Source: Myxococcales bacterium (GTDB lineage: Bacteria > Myxococcota_A > Polyangia > Polyangiales > Polyangiaceae). Taken from it: 64,000 nucleotides of DNA. The position numbers were made by a program, and so were the translations under genes. Location: assembly GCA_016794345.1 (NCBI GenBank), contig JAEUKE010000153.1, forward strand, positions 186,001 to 250,000. The letters are read 5' to 3'. The notes under the pieces are model-generated. The model was not told where the DNA came from and ran no database searches. It saw only the letters and a program-made list of their open reading frames with translations. Positions 49,716-63,835 of this stretch are shown in pieces (position 1 is the first letter of the stretch; every line of letters starts with the position of its first letter).

Positions 49716-50299
49716 GAGCACACCTCCTCGATCTCCTTCGCCCCTGCTTTCTCGAGGAGCGCCTTCACCTTCTCCGCGTCGTACTTCGGATCCTTCGCCT
49801 CGACCGTGAGGAAGAAGCCGTCGTCCGTCGCGCGGGGGAAGCTCTTGTGCCGGTTGACGGCGTGGAAATACGTCGGCAGCCGGCAGAGCGCCCACAGGCC
49901 GAAGAAGCAGAAGAGCCCGGAGAGCAGGATCGTCAGCTCGAAGTAGACCGGGATGAAGATCTGCCACGAGAACGGCGGCTTGCCGCTGATGTTCAGCGGG
50001 TAGTCCCAGTTCACGTAGTAGGTAAGCGAGATGCCGCCGGTGAGGCCCGTCGCACCGCCCGTGAGGACGATGAACGGCAACCGAGTCGGCTTGAGGCCGA
50101 GCGCCTTCTCCAGCCCGTGGACCGGGAAGGGCGTCAGCGCGTCGATGGCCTTGAAGCCTGCGTCGCGGAACTTCTCCGCGGCGTGGTAGAGCGCTTCCGG
50201 CGTCTCGAAGAGACCCATCGTGCCCCAGACCTCGCCCTTCTCGGGCTCCGCCGTGCCGGGGGCCGGCTCGTGGTCGTGACCGTGGTTGTCGCTGGACAT
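49712..50299 (-). CDS. actD: Alternative complex III subunit ActD (DUF3341)
   Basis: A 195-residue protein with a His/Glu-rich N-terminus, a soluble alpha/beta part (MGLFETPEALYHAAEKFRDAG, ALTPFPVHGLEKALGL) and two membrane helices (about 78-98 and 116-140), as in DUF3341. It lies five bases behind actC. ActD is a small structural subunit. Confidence 0.92.
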   Translation of the reverse strand: MSSDNHGHDHEPAPGTAEPEKGEVWGTMGLFETPEALYHAAEKFRDAGFKAIDALTPFPVHGLEKALGLKPTRLPFIVLTGGATGLTGGISLTYYVNWDYPLNISGKPPFSWQIFIPVYFELTILLSGLFCFFGLWALCRLPTYFHAVNRHKSFPRATDDGFFLTVEAKDPKYDAEKVKALLEKAGAKEIEEVCS

Positions 50300-50304
50300 G
50301 GCTC

Positions 50305-51755
<1,451 letters not shown>

Positions 51756-51756
<1 letters not shown>

Positions 51757-54700
51757 CAGTGGCCTCCCTTCGAGGCGCCCTCGTGGGAGGCGCCAGCCTC
51801 GTGCTTTTCACCGCCAGCGGAGGGCTTGGGCGGCTCGAGCTCGGGGTTGGGGTTGCGGATGCGAGCGAGATACGTGGTGCGGGGCCGCACGTTGAGCTCT
51901 TCGAGCATGTGGTAGGCGCGGCCGAGCGCCGCCGTCTTCGAGACCGGCGCCCGGGTCGCCTCGGGGTCGCCGGGGTCGTTGAGGTCGCCGAAGGTGATGG
52001 CCTCGGTCGGGCAAGCCTGCGCACACGCGCTCGTGAACGCGCGCATGATGCGGAGCTTCTCGGCTTGCTCCTCCTCCTTGGTCGGGAGGTGGACCTGCTT
52101 GGCCGCGATCTTCGCCTGGTTCACGCGCTGCACGCAGTACGTGCACTTCTCCATGACGCCGCGGCTCCGAACGGTGACGTCAGGGTTCAGCTGCAGCTTC
52201 GAGAGGTCCGGGATGTCCTTCGTGTAGTTGAAGTAGTTGAACCGGCGGACCTTGAACGGGCAGTTGTTGCCGCAGTACTTCGTGCCGATGCACCGGTTGT
52301 AGGTCATCTCGTTGATGCCCTCCGGGCTGTGCGTCGTCGCGGCGACCGGGCAGACCTGCTCACACGGCGCGTTCTCGCAGTGCTGGCAGAGCATGGGCAT
52401 GTTGGCGGCGTTGGCGTCGTCGGCCCCTTCCGCCACGCCGTAGCGACCCTCGAAGTAGCGGTCGATGCGGATCCAGTGCATCTCGCGCGAGCGCATCACG
52501 CCGTCGATGCCGAGGATGGGGATGTTGTTCTCCGCCTGGCACGCGGTCACACACGCCGAGCAGCCGGTGCACAGCGTGAGGTCGATCGTCATCGCCCACT
52601 TGTGACCGTTGTATTGCCACTCCGGCCACAGCTGGTTGTTCTCGCCCTCGGGCTTGCCCTTGCCCGGGAACTGCACGAGCTCGCTCGCCCACTTCGGGTC
52701 CTCGCGGAGCGAGGCGACCGTCTGCGTGCGGATGAGGGGACGCCCTTCCATCATGAAGTGGCCCTGCGTGACGGCCGGCTTGGTGTGACCCGCGCCCTTC
52801 TTCACGCTGCCGGCCGAGAGGAACCAGCCGGCGCCGGTGCGCACCGCGCCGACGTTGACGCCGACGCCCTTGCAGACCCGGCCCTCGAACGCGCGGCCGA
52901 GCCCGACAGGGAGCGTGACGGAGTCGTCAGCGTGGCCGTAGCTGACGATCACCGGGATGGTGATCGAACGGCTGCCGACCGTGACGTCCAGGTGATCGCC
53001 GCTCTCGAGGCCCAGCTTCTTCGCCGTCGCCGACGAGACCGCCGCGTAGTTGCCCCACGTGGACTTGTGGATCGGGTCCGGCAGCTCCATCAGCCAGCCG
53101 TTGTTGGCGAAGCGGCCGTCGTAGGCGTGCGGGTCGGGCGCGAAGAGCACCTCGAACTCGCCCGCCGGCGCCTGGTGAGCCGAGACGGTCTGCGCGGCGT
53201 TCGCGCCGTTGAAGGTCGGCCCGGCGCCACCGTTCAAGAGCTCGACGTCCGCCGCCGTCTTCGCCGCGTCCTCGTCGAGGGCGAGCAAGCCGTCGTGCAG
53301 GACGCGGCGGAACGCCTTGTCGAAGTCCTTCGAGCCGAGCACCTGGCCCCAGGTCGCCTGCACGAGCTCGTACGGCGTACGCGAGCCGCCGACGAGGCGC
53401 TCGAGCACCTCCGCGTCGGTGCGACCGCCGAAGATGGGCGCGATGAGGGGCTGCACGATCGAGAGCGTGCCGTCGACGCTGGCCGTGTCCGACCAGCTCT
53501 CCAGGAAGTGCGCGCGCGGGATGTGCCAGCTGCAGGCCTTGCCGGTCTCGTCGAACCAGTGGCCGACATGCACCGAGGTCTTCACCTTGGCGAGCGCGGC
53601 CTCGAAGGGCACGTCCGCCGGGGCGGCGAAGACCGGGTTGCCGCCGAGGACGACCACGGTGTCGACGCTGCCGGCGTTCATTTCCTGCGTGAGGTCGCTG
53701 AGGGTCTTCAGACCCTCAGCGACGAGATCGAGCGGCGCGACGTAGCGGACCGCGTGGCCGACGCAGCCGAGCGCGGCGTTGAGGCCGGCGACGAGCGCGT
53801 GGACGGCGGGCGGCTGGCGGAGCCCCGCGACCACGACCCCGGCGCCGTTTGCGGCGACGAGATCCTTCGCGGCGGCGGCGACCCACTTCTGCTCCGCCTC
53901 CGAAAGCTTCGCGTCGCCGAGGGCGCCCGCGAGCTCGGCCGCGAGGTTCGCGCCGGCGCCCTTCAGGGCGGCGCCGAGGGCCTTCGCGAGATCGAGGACG
54001 CGGCGGCCCTGGATGCGCAGGCGGTGGTCCGCGCCCATGCCGGTGACGGTGGGCGAAGGCTCCGCGACGTACCAGCGAGCCATCGGCGAGGCCACGCCGC
54101 CCAGCAGAGCCTTCTCGGCCTCCGGGCGACGGCGCTTCGCGAACGCCTTGCTGTGTTTCACCGCGTCGGGCTCGCTCCCGAGGATGTCGCCGTCGAGCAC
54201 GACGACCACGTCCGCCTTGGCGAGGTCGAGCGACGCGTCGAGAGGCTTGCCGAGGACGGCCTCGTGCCCTGCGCGCTGCATCTCGCGGCCGAACGACTCG
54301 AAGCGGACCACCTTCGCGGCCGGCATCTCCTTGAGGAGCGTGGCGATGGCAGCGGCGGTCGTCGGCGAGCGGTGCTCCTCGATGAGGATGGCGAGGCCCT
54401 TGCCCTTCTTGGCGCGGGCGTCGCGGCCGAGATCGCCCAGGAACGTCCAGGCCTCGTCCGCGGTGGAGCCGGTGTGGCCGCCCTGGCCGCGTTTCATCGG
54501 CCACTGGCTGCGGTCCGGATCGTAGAGATCGAGGACGGTCGCCTGCGCGAAGGACGACGAGCCGCCGAGGGACGAAGGGTGCTCGGGGTTGCCTTCGATC
54601 TTGGTCGGGCGCCCGTCGTTGCTCTTCACGAGCAAGCCGATCGCCGAGCCGAAGAGCGGCGCGCTGGTGGCGTAGTAGACGGGCTTGCCGTCCACCAGAT

Positions 54701-54965
54701 CCTCCGGGCGCTTCGTGTACGGGAGGATTCTCTCCTCGGGGCGGCGGCAGCCGGTGGCGAGGCCGCCGAGGGCCATGGAGGCGCCCATGAGCGTGAGGAA
54801 GGTGCGGCGATCGACGCCGGCCGGGGGCGCCCAGCCCCCCTCCTCGAACTCGCTGACGCGCCTGTCATGCACGGACGGGTCGTCCGTCAGCTCGGCCGGC
54901 GTCTGGTACCAGACCGTCTCGTTCGGCGCGGGGGTCTTCTTGTTGACGATGGGGAGGCGTTTCAT
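51756..54965 (-). CDS. actB: Alternative complex III Fe-S/molybdopterin-like subunit ActB
   Basis: A 1,069-residue fusion. The N-terminus has a Tat-like VDRRTFLTLMGASMALGG and lipobox cysteine Cys73. A large molybdopterin-oxidoreductase-like domain without expected Mo ligands follows (to about 770), then a ferredoxin-like domain with CTGCSACVTAC, CQHCENAPCEQVCPV, CIGTKYCGNNCPF, CTYCVQRV and CAQACPTEA for three to four clusters. In ACIII the Mo-like half lacks cofactor. It overlaps actA (ATGA). Confidence 0.95.
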
Positions 54966-55618
54966 CGGTGGCACCCCGAGCAGTGCTGGGGAGGAATGGG
55001 CTTGGGCGCGTCGGCCGGCCGAGACATCGGCTTGCCGGTCTTCTGCGACTCCTCGAGCAGGCCCATCTTCGTCACGTCCTTCGGGTCGCGCAGATGCTGC
55101 GACGGGTCGCGGTGACACTCGAGACACCAGCCCATCGACAGCGGCTGCTTCTGCTGCACCACCGCCATCTGGTCGATGCGGCCGTGGCAGCTCTCACACC
55201 CGACGCCCGCGTTGAGGTGGGCGCTGTGATCGAAGTAGGCGTAGTCCGGGAGGTTGTGGACCTTGACCCATTCGATGGGCTTGTCGTCCACCCAGCTCTT
55301 GCGGACCGCCTCGAGCTTCTCGCTCGTCGCCCGGATCGCCGTGTGGCAATTCATGCAGGTCTGCGTCGGGGGGACGGCTGCAAACGCAGCTTTTTCCACC
55401 GTCGAGTGGCAGTATCTGCAGTCCATGCCCATGTCGCCGGCGTGGAGCTTGTGACTGAACGGAACGGGCTGTTTCGGCGCGTAGCCGACCGACAGGTGCT
55501 TATCCGTCCCGTAGTACCAGAGGCCCCCGGCCACGGCGGTCCCGAACGGCCCGAGGCCGAAGAGGACTCCGATGGGGAGCGCTTTGTTCGCCCATTTCGG
55601 GAAGAAGAAACGGCTCAT
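54962..55618 (-). CDS. actA: Alternative complex III pentahaem cytochrome ActA
   Basis: A 218-residue multihaem cytochrome with one N-terminal membrane helix (about 12-36) and five CxxCH sites: CRYCH, CMNCH, CESCH, CLECH and CSGCH at the very C-terminus. The start MSRFFFPKWANKALPIG is typical. First gene of the 13.5-kb act-cox-regB unit. The 158 bases upstream hold two strong hairpins and no PpsR-type box. Confidence 0.94.
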   Translation of the reverse strand: MSRFFFPKWANKALPIGVLFGLGPFGTAVAGGLWYYGTDKHLSVGYAPKQPVPFSHKLHAGDMGMDCRYCHSTVEKAAFAAVPPTQTCMNCHTAIRATSEKLEAVRKSWVDDKPIEWVKVHNLPDYAYFDHSAHLNAGVGCESCHGRIDQMAVVQQKQPLSMGWCLECHRDPSQHLRDPKDVTKMGLLEESQKTGKPMSRPADAPKPIPPQHCSGCHR

Positions 55619-55687
55619 GCGCGCTTGTGGCTCCAATCGCAGCGATGCGGCGCTGTTGTGGAGCAAGCGCCCCCCTTCGGGCAAGAT

Positions 55688-55718
55688 GGCAACTTGCCGC
55701 CCTGCGCGGCAAGTTGCC
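55688..55718. other. Stem-loop upstream of actA (1)
   Basis: GGCAACTTGCCGC, CCTGC, GCGGCAAGTTGCC form a perfect 13-bp stem, five-base loop. It sits between the HNH gene end and actA. A terminator for the HNH gene or a leader structure for actA are both possible; there is no T-run. Confidence 0.6.
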
Positions 55719-55721
55719 GCA

Positions 55722-55742
55722 CCCGCGACAAGCTGTCGCGGG
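55722..55742. other. Stem-loop upstream of actA (2)
   Basis: CCCGCGACA, AGC, TGTCGCGGG form a perfect 9-bp stem with a three-base loop, three bases from the first hairpin. The two in tandem resemble a paired terminator/anti-terminator arrangement, but no T-run or alternative pairing is evident. Confidence 0.55.
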
Positions 55743-55776
55743 CCCGGAACCTCCAAGTGCCCCCAAGATCAGGCGA

Positions 55777-56298
55777 TCAGGCCGCGGACGAGGTCGCGCA
55801 GTAATCGCGCCACTCGCGCGGAATCTCCCGGCCGCCGAAGCTCATGGGCTCGATCGGGAGGGCCGTAGGACGTGCGGGGGGCCGCAAGAGGTGCATGCCG
55901 GCCTGCTCCGGGGTCCGGTTCCGCTTCTTCAGGTTGCAGGGCCTGCACGCGGTCACGATGTTCTCCCACCCCGTGCGTCCGCCCGCGGTCCGCGGGAGCA
56001 CGTGATCGAAGGACAGCTCGCTGCGGGGCTTCTTCAGCCCGCAGTACTGGCAGGCGTAGCCGTCGCGGCTGAAGACGTTCGCCCGCGAGAACTTCACGCC
56101 CCGCCGGATGCCGGCGACATGGCGGCGCAGCCGCACGACGGCGGGCACGGCGATCACGAGCGAAGGCGACGCGACGAGATCGTCGTATTCCTCGAGGACG
56201 TCGACCTTCCCCAGGTACCAGAGCGTGACCGCCTCCTGCCACAGCACGACGCGCTGCGGGAGCATCCAGGAGCTCAAGACCAGCGTGTGGTCCATCAT
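55777..56298 (-). CDS. HNH endonuclease family protein
   Basis: A 173-residue protein with a C-terminal HNH domain: FSRDGYACQYCGLKKPRSELSFDHVLPR (zinc CxxC and the histidine) and GWENIVTACRPCNLKKRNRTP (second CxxC and Asn). The N-terminal half (VLSSWMLPQRVVLWQEAVTLWYLGK) is typical of the small chromosomal HNH group common in actinobacteria and deltaproteobacteria-like genomes, of unknown role. I start at the first ATG of the MMDHTL pair; a TTG further up is weaker. It is divergent from the Kelch gene. Confidence 0.85.
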   Translation of the reverse strand: MMDHTLVLSSWMLPQRVVLWQEAVTLWYLGKVDVLEEYDDLVASPSLVIAVPAVVRLRRHVAGIRRGVKFSRANVFSRDGYACQYCGLKKPRSELSFDHVLPRTAGGRTGWENIVTACRPCNLKKRNRTPEQAGMHLLRPPARPTALPIEPMSFGGREIPREWRDYCATSSAA

Positions 56299-56387
56299 CG
56301 GGGTCCGCTCGCGGAAAGAATACACAGAAACCGCTCTTGGCAACCGCTCGTGCGCAGGTCGAGCAGACTTTGGTACGCTGCGAGGCC

Positions 56388-59035
56388 ATGGCGCGTGAGG
56401 GCTACAACGTCCTCTTCATCGGGGTCCTGTGGCTCACGTCCTGCGCAGACGAGCGTGGCGGCCTGGCTTCGTCGCGTGAGCGGTCCTCCGAGCCGACGTT
56501 CTCTTCCGGGGACCTGACGGCTCACCTCCCGACGGACGCAACGGGGGCGCTCCTGCTCGAGAACCGGAGGCTCGGCGGGAGCGCCGCGGTCTCGGTGACG
56601 AAGGCGCGCGGGCGCGGGGTCGACCGTGGCGACGGGTCGCGCGTCTACCCTTCGGCCCTCGGGGACGGCTTCGACCTGGAGCTGCGGCGGGCCGAGGGGG
56701 GCGTTCGCGATCGGATCTCGCTCCCCCACGCGCCGCCAGGCGACCGAATCGAATACCGCCTCGAGCTTGGCCCCGGGGTCGCCGGGCTGCGGATCGCGGG
56801 CGGCGGCGTGGAGCTCCTCCTGGGCTCGGGGGCTCCGTCGCTCCGCGTCGGCCGAGCGAGCGTGACGGACGCGCGAGGCGAAACACACGCCATCGCTCTG
56901 GAGGTCGAGGGCTGTGACGTCGACAGATCTGTCATGCTTCCCTGGGGCCGCCCGCCCGTCCCGCCCGGAGCCGAGGCTTGCACCGTCGTCGCGCGTCTTC
57001 CTGAGCACCTCGCCTACCCCGCCGTCTACGATCCGCTCTGGACCACGGCCGGCACCATGGTGTTGCCCCGATACGGGGTCACCTCCGCGCTGATGACCGA
57101 CGGTCGGGTGATGGCCGCCGGCGGCACCGTGAACGGCACGCGCGCCGAGGTGGAGGTCTTCGATCCCGACTCGGAGACGTGGAGCGCCCTGCCCTCCCTG
57201 CCCGACCAGGGATACGGCTTCACGCTCACCACCCTCGACGACGGTCGCGTCCTGGCCACGGGCGGTGCCTGGGACGAGTCGAACGGCATCCAGACTCGGC
57301 CTTACGTCTACGCGTTCTCTCCCGTGTCGATGACCTGGACCTCGCTCGCGCCCATGGGACAGGCGCGTGTGTTCCACACCGCCACCAAGCTGAACGACGG
57401 CCGCGTCCTCGTCGTGGCCGGCAGTTCGAGCACGAGCTCCGGGACCTACCTCAAGTCGTGTGAGATCTTCGATCCGACCGCGGGCACCTGGAGCGCGACG
57501 CAGGCCGTCGTCGACGGGCGGTCGAGCCACACGGCCGTGAACGTCGGCGGGGGTGTCCTCGTCGCGGGCGGCTGGAGCGACACCGGCACGCTCGACTCGA
57601 GCGAGCTCTTCGATCCGACGGCAAACGCCGGCGCCGGAGCGTGGGTCTGGCGAAAGACGTTCACCTACCAGCGAGCGGACCACGCCATGGCGCTCCTCGG
57701 AGCCGACAAGGTCCTGATCGGCGGAGGCCAGGTCGGCTACCTGGGCCCGAACCCCGTCTTCGAGAGCCACGTCGAGATCTACGACATCCCCACCCAGACC
57801 TGGCAGGGCGCGATCCCCGGCACCTACGGCGTCGGCTCGGAGACCGCCGCCGCGCGTGTGACGGGCGGCGCCGTGGTGATGGCGGGCGGCTGCACGGCAG
57901 CGCTCGTGAGCGACTGCGGAGTGGCGGTCGACGCGGCCTGGTACTTCGATCCGGTCACGCTCTCCGGCCACCCGGCCTCCACCATCGTCGCGCGCGGCAA
58001 ACACCAGCTGGTGGGGCTCCAGGACGGGCGCGCGGTCATCTTCGCGGGCATCGACGGCGGCCCGCTCCAGACCGTACCGGTCACGCAGATCTTCGACAGC
58101 CAGCCGAACGGCGAAGACTGCGACGAGGCGTTCGCGTGTCAGTCGGGGCGCTGCGTCGAGGGCGTCTGCTGCGACGCCCCCTGCGACGGCGAATGCGAGT
58201 CGTGCCTGAGCGAGAAGACCGGCGCCGCCCAGGGCACGTGCGCGCCGATCGTGGAGGGTACCGATCCCGACGGCGAGTGCGCGGACGACGGATCACCCTC
58301 CTGCGGGCAGAACGGCTTCTGCAAGGCGGGCGCGTGTGACACTTACGCCGGACCGGGCTGCACGCCGACGCCTTGTGCGGACGGTGACCAGTGCGCCAGC
58401 GGCTTCTGCATCGACGGCGTCTGCTGCGACTCGGCGTGCGACGGTTTCTGCGAGGCGTGCACGAAGGCCTTGAACGGCGTCGGCCCCGACGGCGTCTGCC
58501 TCCCCGTCGCGGCCGGGCGAGACCCCGAGGGCGAGTGCGGCGCCGCCGACCTCGCCTGCACCGAGCGAGACGTCTGCGACGGCGCCAACGCTTGCGGGCC
58601 GGCCTCGTCCCTCTGCGCTCCGTACGTTTGCTCGAGCGTCGGCTGCGAGACGACCTGCGATAATGACGACGGTTGCCAGTCGAGCGTCTGCGTCGCGAAG
58701 GCGTGCGTGCCGGAGGAGAGCCTCTGCACCGAGGAGACGAAGGCGCTCGCGCGCGACGGCACCGTCACCGACTGCGCGCCCTTCCGGTGCAACGCCGACG
58801 GGACCTGCCGCGCCGCGTGCAGCTCCGTCGACGACTGCAAGGCTCCTTTCGTTTGCTCTCCCGACAGCGGGGCCTGCGTCGAGCCTCCGCCCGTGGAGGG
58901 CGGCGACGCCGGCTGCGCTTGTGCGGGCGCCGGCCGCGAAGAAGACGTGCCAGGAGCGACGTGGGTCGCACTGCTCGGCGCGCTCGCCGTAGGCCGAGGG
59001 CGGCGACCGCGCCGGCGCCGGGAAGAGGCCGCCCC

Positions 59036-59039
<4 letters not shown>
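56388..59039 (+). CDS. Kelch-repeat and Cys-rich surface lipoprotein with MYXO-CTERM-like tail
   Basis: An 883-residue secreted protein. The N-terminus (MAREGYNVLFIGVLWLTSCAD) is a lipoprotein signal. Residues about 215-560 carry Kelch-like repeats (LMTDGRVMAAGGTVNGT, LDDGRVLATGGAWDE, LNDGRVLVVAGSS) for a beta propeller. Residues about 565-850 are Cys-rich repeats (CQSGRCVEGVCCDAPCDGEC, CASGFCIDGVCCDSAC) common in myxobacterial proteins. The C-terminus GCACAGAG, a short hydrophobic stretch and RGRRPRRRREE is a MYXO-CTERM-like sorting tail. It overlaps the kinase gene as GTGA. The function is probably cell-surface adhesion or binding. Confidence 0.85.
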
Positions 59040-60657
<1,618 letters not shown>

Positions 60658-60661
<4 letters not shown>

Positions 60662-62379
60662 TCGCGCGCGCCCATTTTCTCCTCGTCTGCCTCGCGTTCC
60701 TCGTCATTTCCGGGACGACGGCGAGGGCTCAGCCTGCAGCCCCGCCCCCCGCCGGCGAGAACGATCTCCGCGCACGCGCGAAAGAGCGCTTCGATGCGGG
60801 CGTCGCCGAGCTCGAGAAGCGGCGGTTCGAGCTCGCGCTCGGTGAGTTCCTGAAGTCGCTCGAGCTGATGCCCACCCGCGCCGCGACGGAGAACGCGGCC
60901 GTGTGTTTGAAGGCCCTCGACCGCCCCGACGAGGCGCTGCCCCTGTTCGAGAAGGTGCTCGCCTTCCCCGACCTCCCGGCGGAGGTGCGGGACCGCGTCG
61001 AGCCGCAGATCACCGAGCTCCGCGCCCGTACCGGGCTCCTCGCCATCCAGGGCGGAGAGCCGGGCGCCGTGCTCTCCATCGACGGCCGCCAGCGAGGCAG
61101 CTTGCCGCTGAAAGAGCCGCTCCGCCTCGCGGCCGGCGTGAGGACGGTGCGCGTCCACCTGGAGGGCTACGTCCCTTTCGTCCAGGCGGTCGAGATCTTC
61201 GCGGAGAGGCGCGTCGAGCTCACGCCGCGGCTCGAGGTCCTCGCGCGCGCGGGACGCCTCCGCGTAGCGGAGGTCGGAGGCGTGGAGGCCTCCGTCTTGA
61301 TCGACGGCGTGGTCGTGGGGACCACGCCGTGGGAGGGCGCGCTCGCGCCCGGCGATCACGCCGTGTGGCTCCGCGGCGAGCGCGGCGACGGCACCGCGCC
61401 TGCCAAGGCGACGGTCCTGCTCGGCCAGCGCAGCGAGCTCACCCTCCTCGCGAGGCCGCTCGACGCGGAGCTGACGATCGTGGTGACGCCTCCGGAGGCG
61501 ACCATTGCGATCGATGACGTCGTGGTCGGCACATCGAAATGGTCCGGACGGCTCCCGTCGGGCCGTGTGCGCGTGACCGCGAGCGCCCCGGGCTACGTGT
61601 CGGCCACGAAGTTGGTGACGCTCCGGCCCGACTCGGGGCCGAGCTTGCGGGTCGGCCTCGAGCCGGTGGTGCAGAGCCCCGTGACGGTCTCGGCCATGCC
61701 CCCGCGCGTCGAGCTGGGCGCGGCCGGGTCCTTCGCCGTCGCGCCTCTCTTCTCGGGTGTGGCTTGTGACGAGCCGTGTGCGCCAGGGATGGCGCTCGGC
61801 CTGCACGTCGAGGGCAACGCGGCCTATCGGTTCTCCTCGGGATTCGCCCTCGGCGGCGCGATCGGCTACCTGCGCCTCACGCAGACAATCACCGACCGCC
61901 CTTACGAGATCGCGCCGCCGGGCAAAGACGCACAGGCCGCCTCCGCGACCGACGATCTCCTCCTCTCGGGAGCGACGTTCCTCGCCCAGGTCTCGATGCG
62001 CGTGGGCGACCGCTTCTTCGGCGCGTTCGAGGCCGGCGCGGGCGGCTTCGTCGGCGCCGTCCGCGACGAGAAGCGCTACACGTCACGCGCCTCGGTCGGC
62101 GCGAGCTACAACGCGGGGCCCTACCGTGTTTCCGGCACCGCAGGCGGGTTCGCCGGGGTGGCTCGCGTGCGCGGCGGGCTCGAGATCGTCGACGGCTTCG
62201 AGGCCTGGCTCGGCGCGACGCCCCTGGTCCTCGTCCCGAGCGTGCGCCCCGACTTCACCTACCCCGGCGCGACCACCGCCGGCGCCGACGGCGCCGCGCG
62301 CCTCCCGCAGGAGGCCATCCTCGAGAACGTCGTGTTCGCGATCTCGCCGTCGCTCGGGGTGAGCGCCGTGTTCGAGTGA
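60658..62379 (+). CDS. PEGA-domain periplasmic protein with TPR-like N-terminus
   Basis: A 573-residue secreted protein with signal peptide (LLVCLAFLVISGTTARAQP), a TPR-like region (about 37-115, AKERFDAGVAELEKRRFELALGEF), then three PEGA-type repeats (GAVLSIDGRQRGSLPLKEPL, ASVLIDGVVVGTTPWEGAL, ATIAIDDVVVGTSKWSGRLP) and a C-terminal beta-rich domain of 200 residues that looks like an outer-membrane barrel (alternating SSGFALGGAIGYLRLTQTI, FFGAFEAGAGGFVGAV). Its ATGA overlaps the kinase stop. PEGA proteins next to kinases are a recurrent myxobacterial arrangement. Confidence 0.85.
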
Positions 62380-62429
62380 CGCGGCGCACCTGTTGGCTCG
62401 GCTCGCTCGCTGATCCATGCTCGCGCGCG

Positions 62430-63731
62430 ATGCGCCTCGCAGCCTGGCTGTCTCTCTCCCCTCTCCTGCTCCTCGCGTGTGGAGACGACTCGGATCCGCC
62501 CACCGGGTCGGCGACGGGAGCCGGCGGAGGCCCTTCGGCGACGACGACCGTCGGCTCGGGCGCCACGGGCACCGGCGGCGCCCAGACGACCGGGAGCAGC
62601 ACCGGCACGGGGCAAGGCGGCGGCGCACCGACCGCGCTCCAGGATCTGCTCGCGCGTCTGCGCGACGATCGCGACGGCACGCTCCTGGAGGAGTCGTTCG
62701 ACTCGGGCTGGCCGGTGCTCGTCGACGAGGGGCGCGTCGTCGTCTCGACGGAGCCTGCGCTCTCGCTCGTCGCGGGGGACTTCGACGCCTGGGCTGGCAC
62801 GCCGCTCACGGCGGACCAGGGCTTCTCCTGGGGCATCCTGCCGGACCAGCCCGGCTCCAGATACAAGCTGACCGACGGCACGACGTTCGAGGCCGACCCT
62901 TGGGCGCGCGCCTACGACTACGACCAGTTCGGCGAGATCACGATGATCCCGCCCGCGACGGCTCACCTGGAGCGGTACTTCCAGGTCGAGGACAGTGCGG
63001 TCAGTCTCGAGCCGCGCACGGTCCGCGTCTGGCTGCCCGAGGGCACGCCGACGCACGTGCTCTACGTGCACGACGGCCAGAACCTCTTCGATCCGTTCTC
63101 GGCGTGGGGCGGCTGGCACCTGCAAGAGTCGGTGCCGGCCGGGATGATGCTCGTCGGGATCGACAACACCCCGGCACGCATGGATGAGTACACCCACGTG
63201 GCCGACGACCTCGGCAGCGGCCCAATCGGCGGGCTCGGCGACGAATACGCCGCGCTCCTGGAGGACGCCGTCCGGCCGCTCATCGCGTCGCGCTACGGCG
63301 AGCCGCAGACCGTGGGGCTCATGGGCTCGTCGCTCGGCGGACTCATCAGCCTACACGTCGCTTACCTGAACCCGACCGACTACGCGTTCGCGGCGAGCCT
63401 CTCCGGGACCGTGGGCTGGGGGAGCATCGGGCCGCACACGGGCGAGACCCTCATCGAGCGCTTCGAAGCCGCGGGGGCCCAGCCCTTCGCCGTCTTCCTC
63501 GACTCGGGCGGCAACGGGCCCTGCGCCGACTCGGACGGCGACGGCATCGACGACGACGGCGCCGGCGCCGACAACTACTGCGAGAACATCCAGCTGCGCG
63601 ACACCCTCGACGCGGCCGGGTACACCTTCGACGTCGACCTGTTTCACTGGCACGAGCCCGGCGCCGAGCACAACGAGGCCGCCTGGGCCGCGCGTGTGTT
63701 CCGGCCCATGCAGATCTTCGCGGGGCTCTGA
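62430..63731 (+). CDS. Putative esterase lipoprotein (esterase D/PF00756-like)
   Basis: A 433-residue lipoprotein: signal ending LLLLACGDDS (Cys17), a Gly/Ser/Thr linker (about 25-65), an N-terminal domain of unknown fold, then an alpha/beta hydrolase with LYVHDGQNLFDPFSAW (about 211-226), the nucleophile in GLMGSSLGGLISLH and a late Asp-rich loop (DSDGDGIDDDGAGAD), possibly calcium-binding. The final His is in HEPGAEHNEAAW. The family acts on ester or peptide bonds of polymers or siderophores; the substrate is unknown. ATG at 62,430 gives a clean lipobox. Confidence 0.82.
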   Translation: MRLAAWLSLSPLLLLACGDDSDPPTGSATGAGGGPSATTTVGSGATGTGGAQTTGSSTGTGQGGGAPTALQDLLARLRDDRDGTLLEESFDSGWPVLVDEGRVVVSTEPALSLVAGDFDAWAGTPLTADQGFSWGILPDQPGSRYKLTDGTTFEADPWARAYDYDQFGEITMIPPATAHLERYFQVEDSAVSLEPRTVRVWLPEGTPTHVLYVHDGQNLFDPFSAWGGWHLQESVPAGMMLVGIDNTPARMDEYTHVADDLGSGPIGGLGDEYAALLEDAVRPLIASRYGEPQTVGLMGSSLGGLISLHVAYLNPTDYAFAASLSGTVGWGSIGPHTGETLIERFEAAGAQPFAVFLDSGGNGPCADSDGDGIDDDGAGADNYCENIQLRDTLDAAGYTFDVDLFHWHEPGAEHNEAAWAARVFRPMQIFAGL

Positions 63732-63753
63732 GGGTGCTCTCGCCGCGCGGCGC

Positions 63754-63779
63754 GTCAACCCGACGAGTCAACCCGACGA
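63754..63779. repeat. Perfect 13-bp tandem duplication
   Basis: GTCAACCCGACGA occurs twice head to tail in the 104-base gap between the esterase gene and the next lipoprotein gene. No coding role is visible. It may be a small replication slip or part of a regulator site. Confidence 0.7.
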
Positions 63780-63835
63780 GCGCCCGCTGGAGCCGCTTGC
63801 TTTGATTCCCCCCCTTTCCCGGCTACCCTAGCTCC

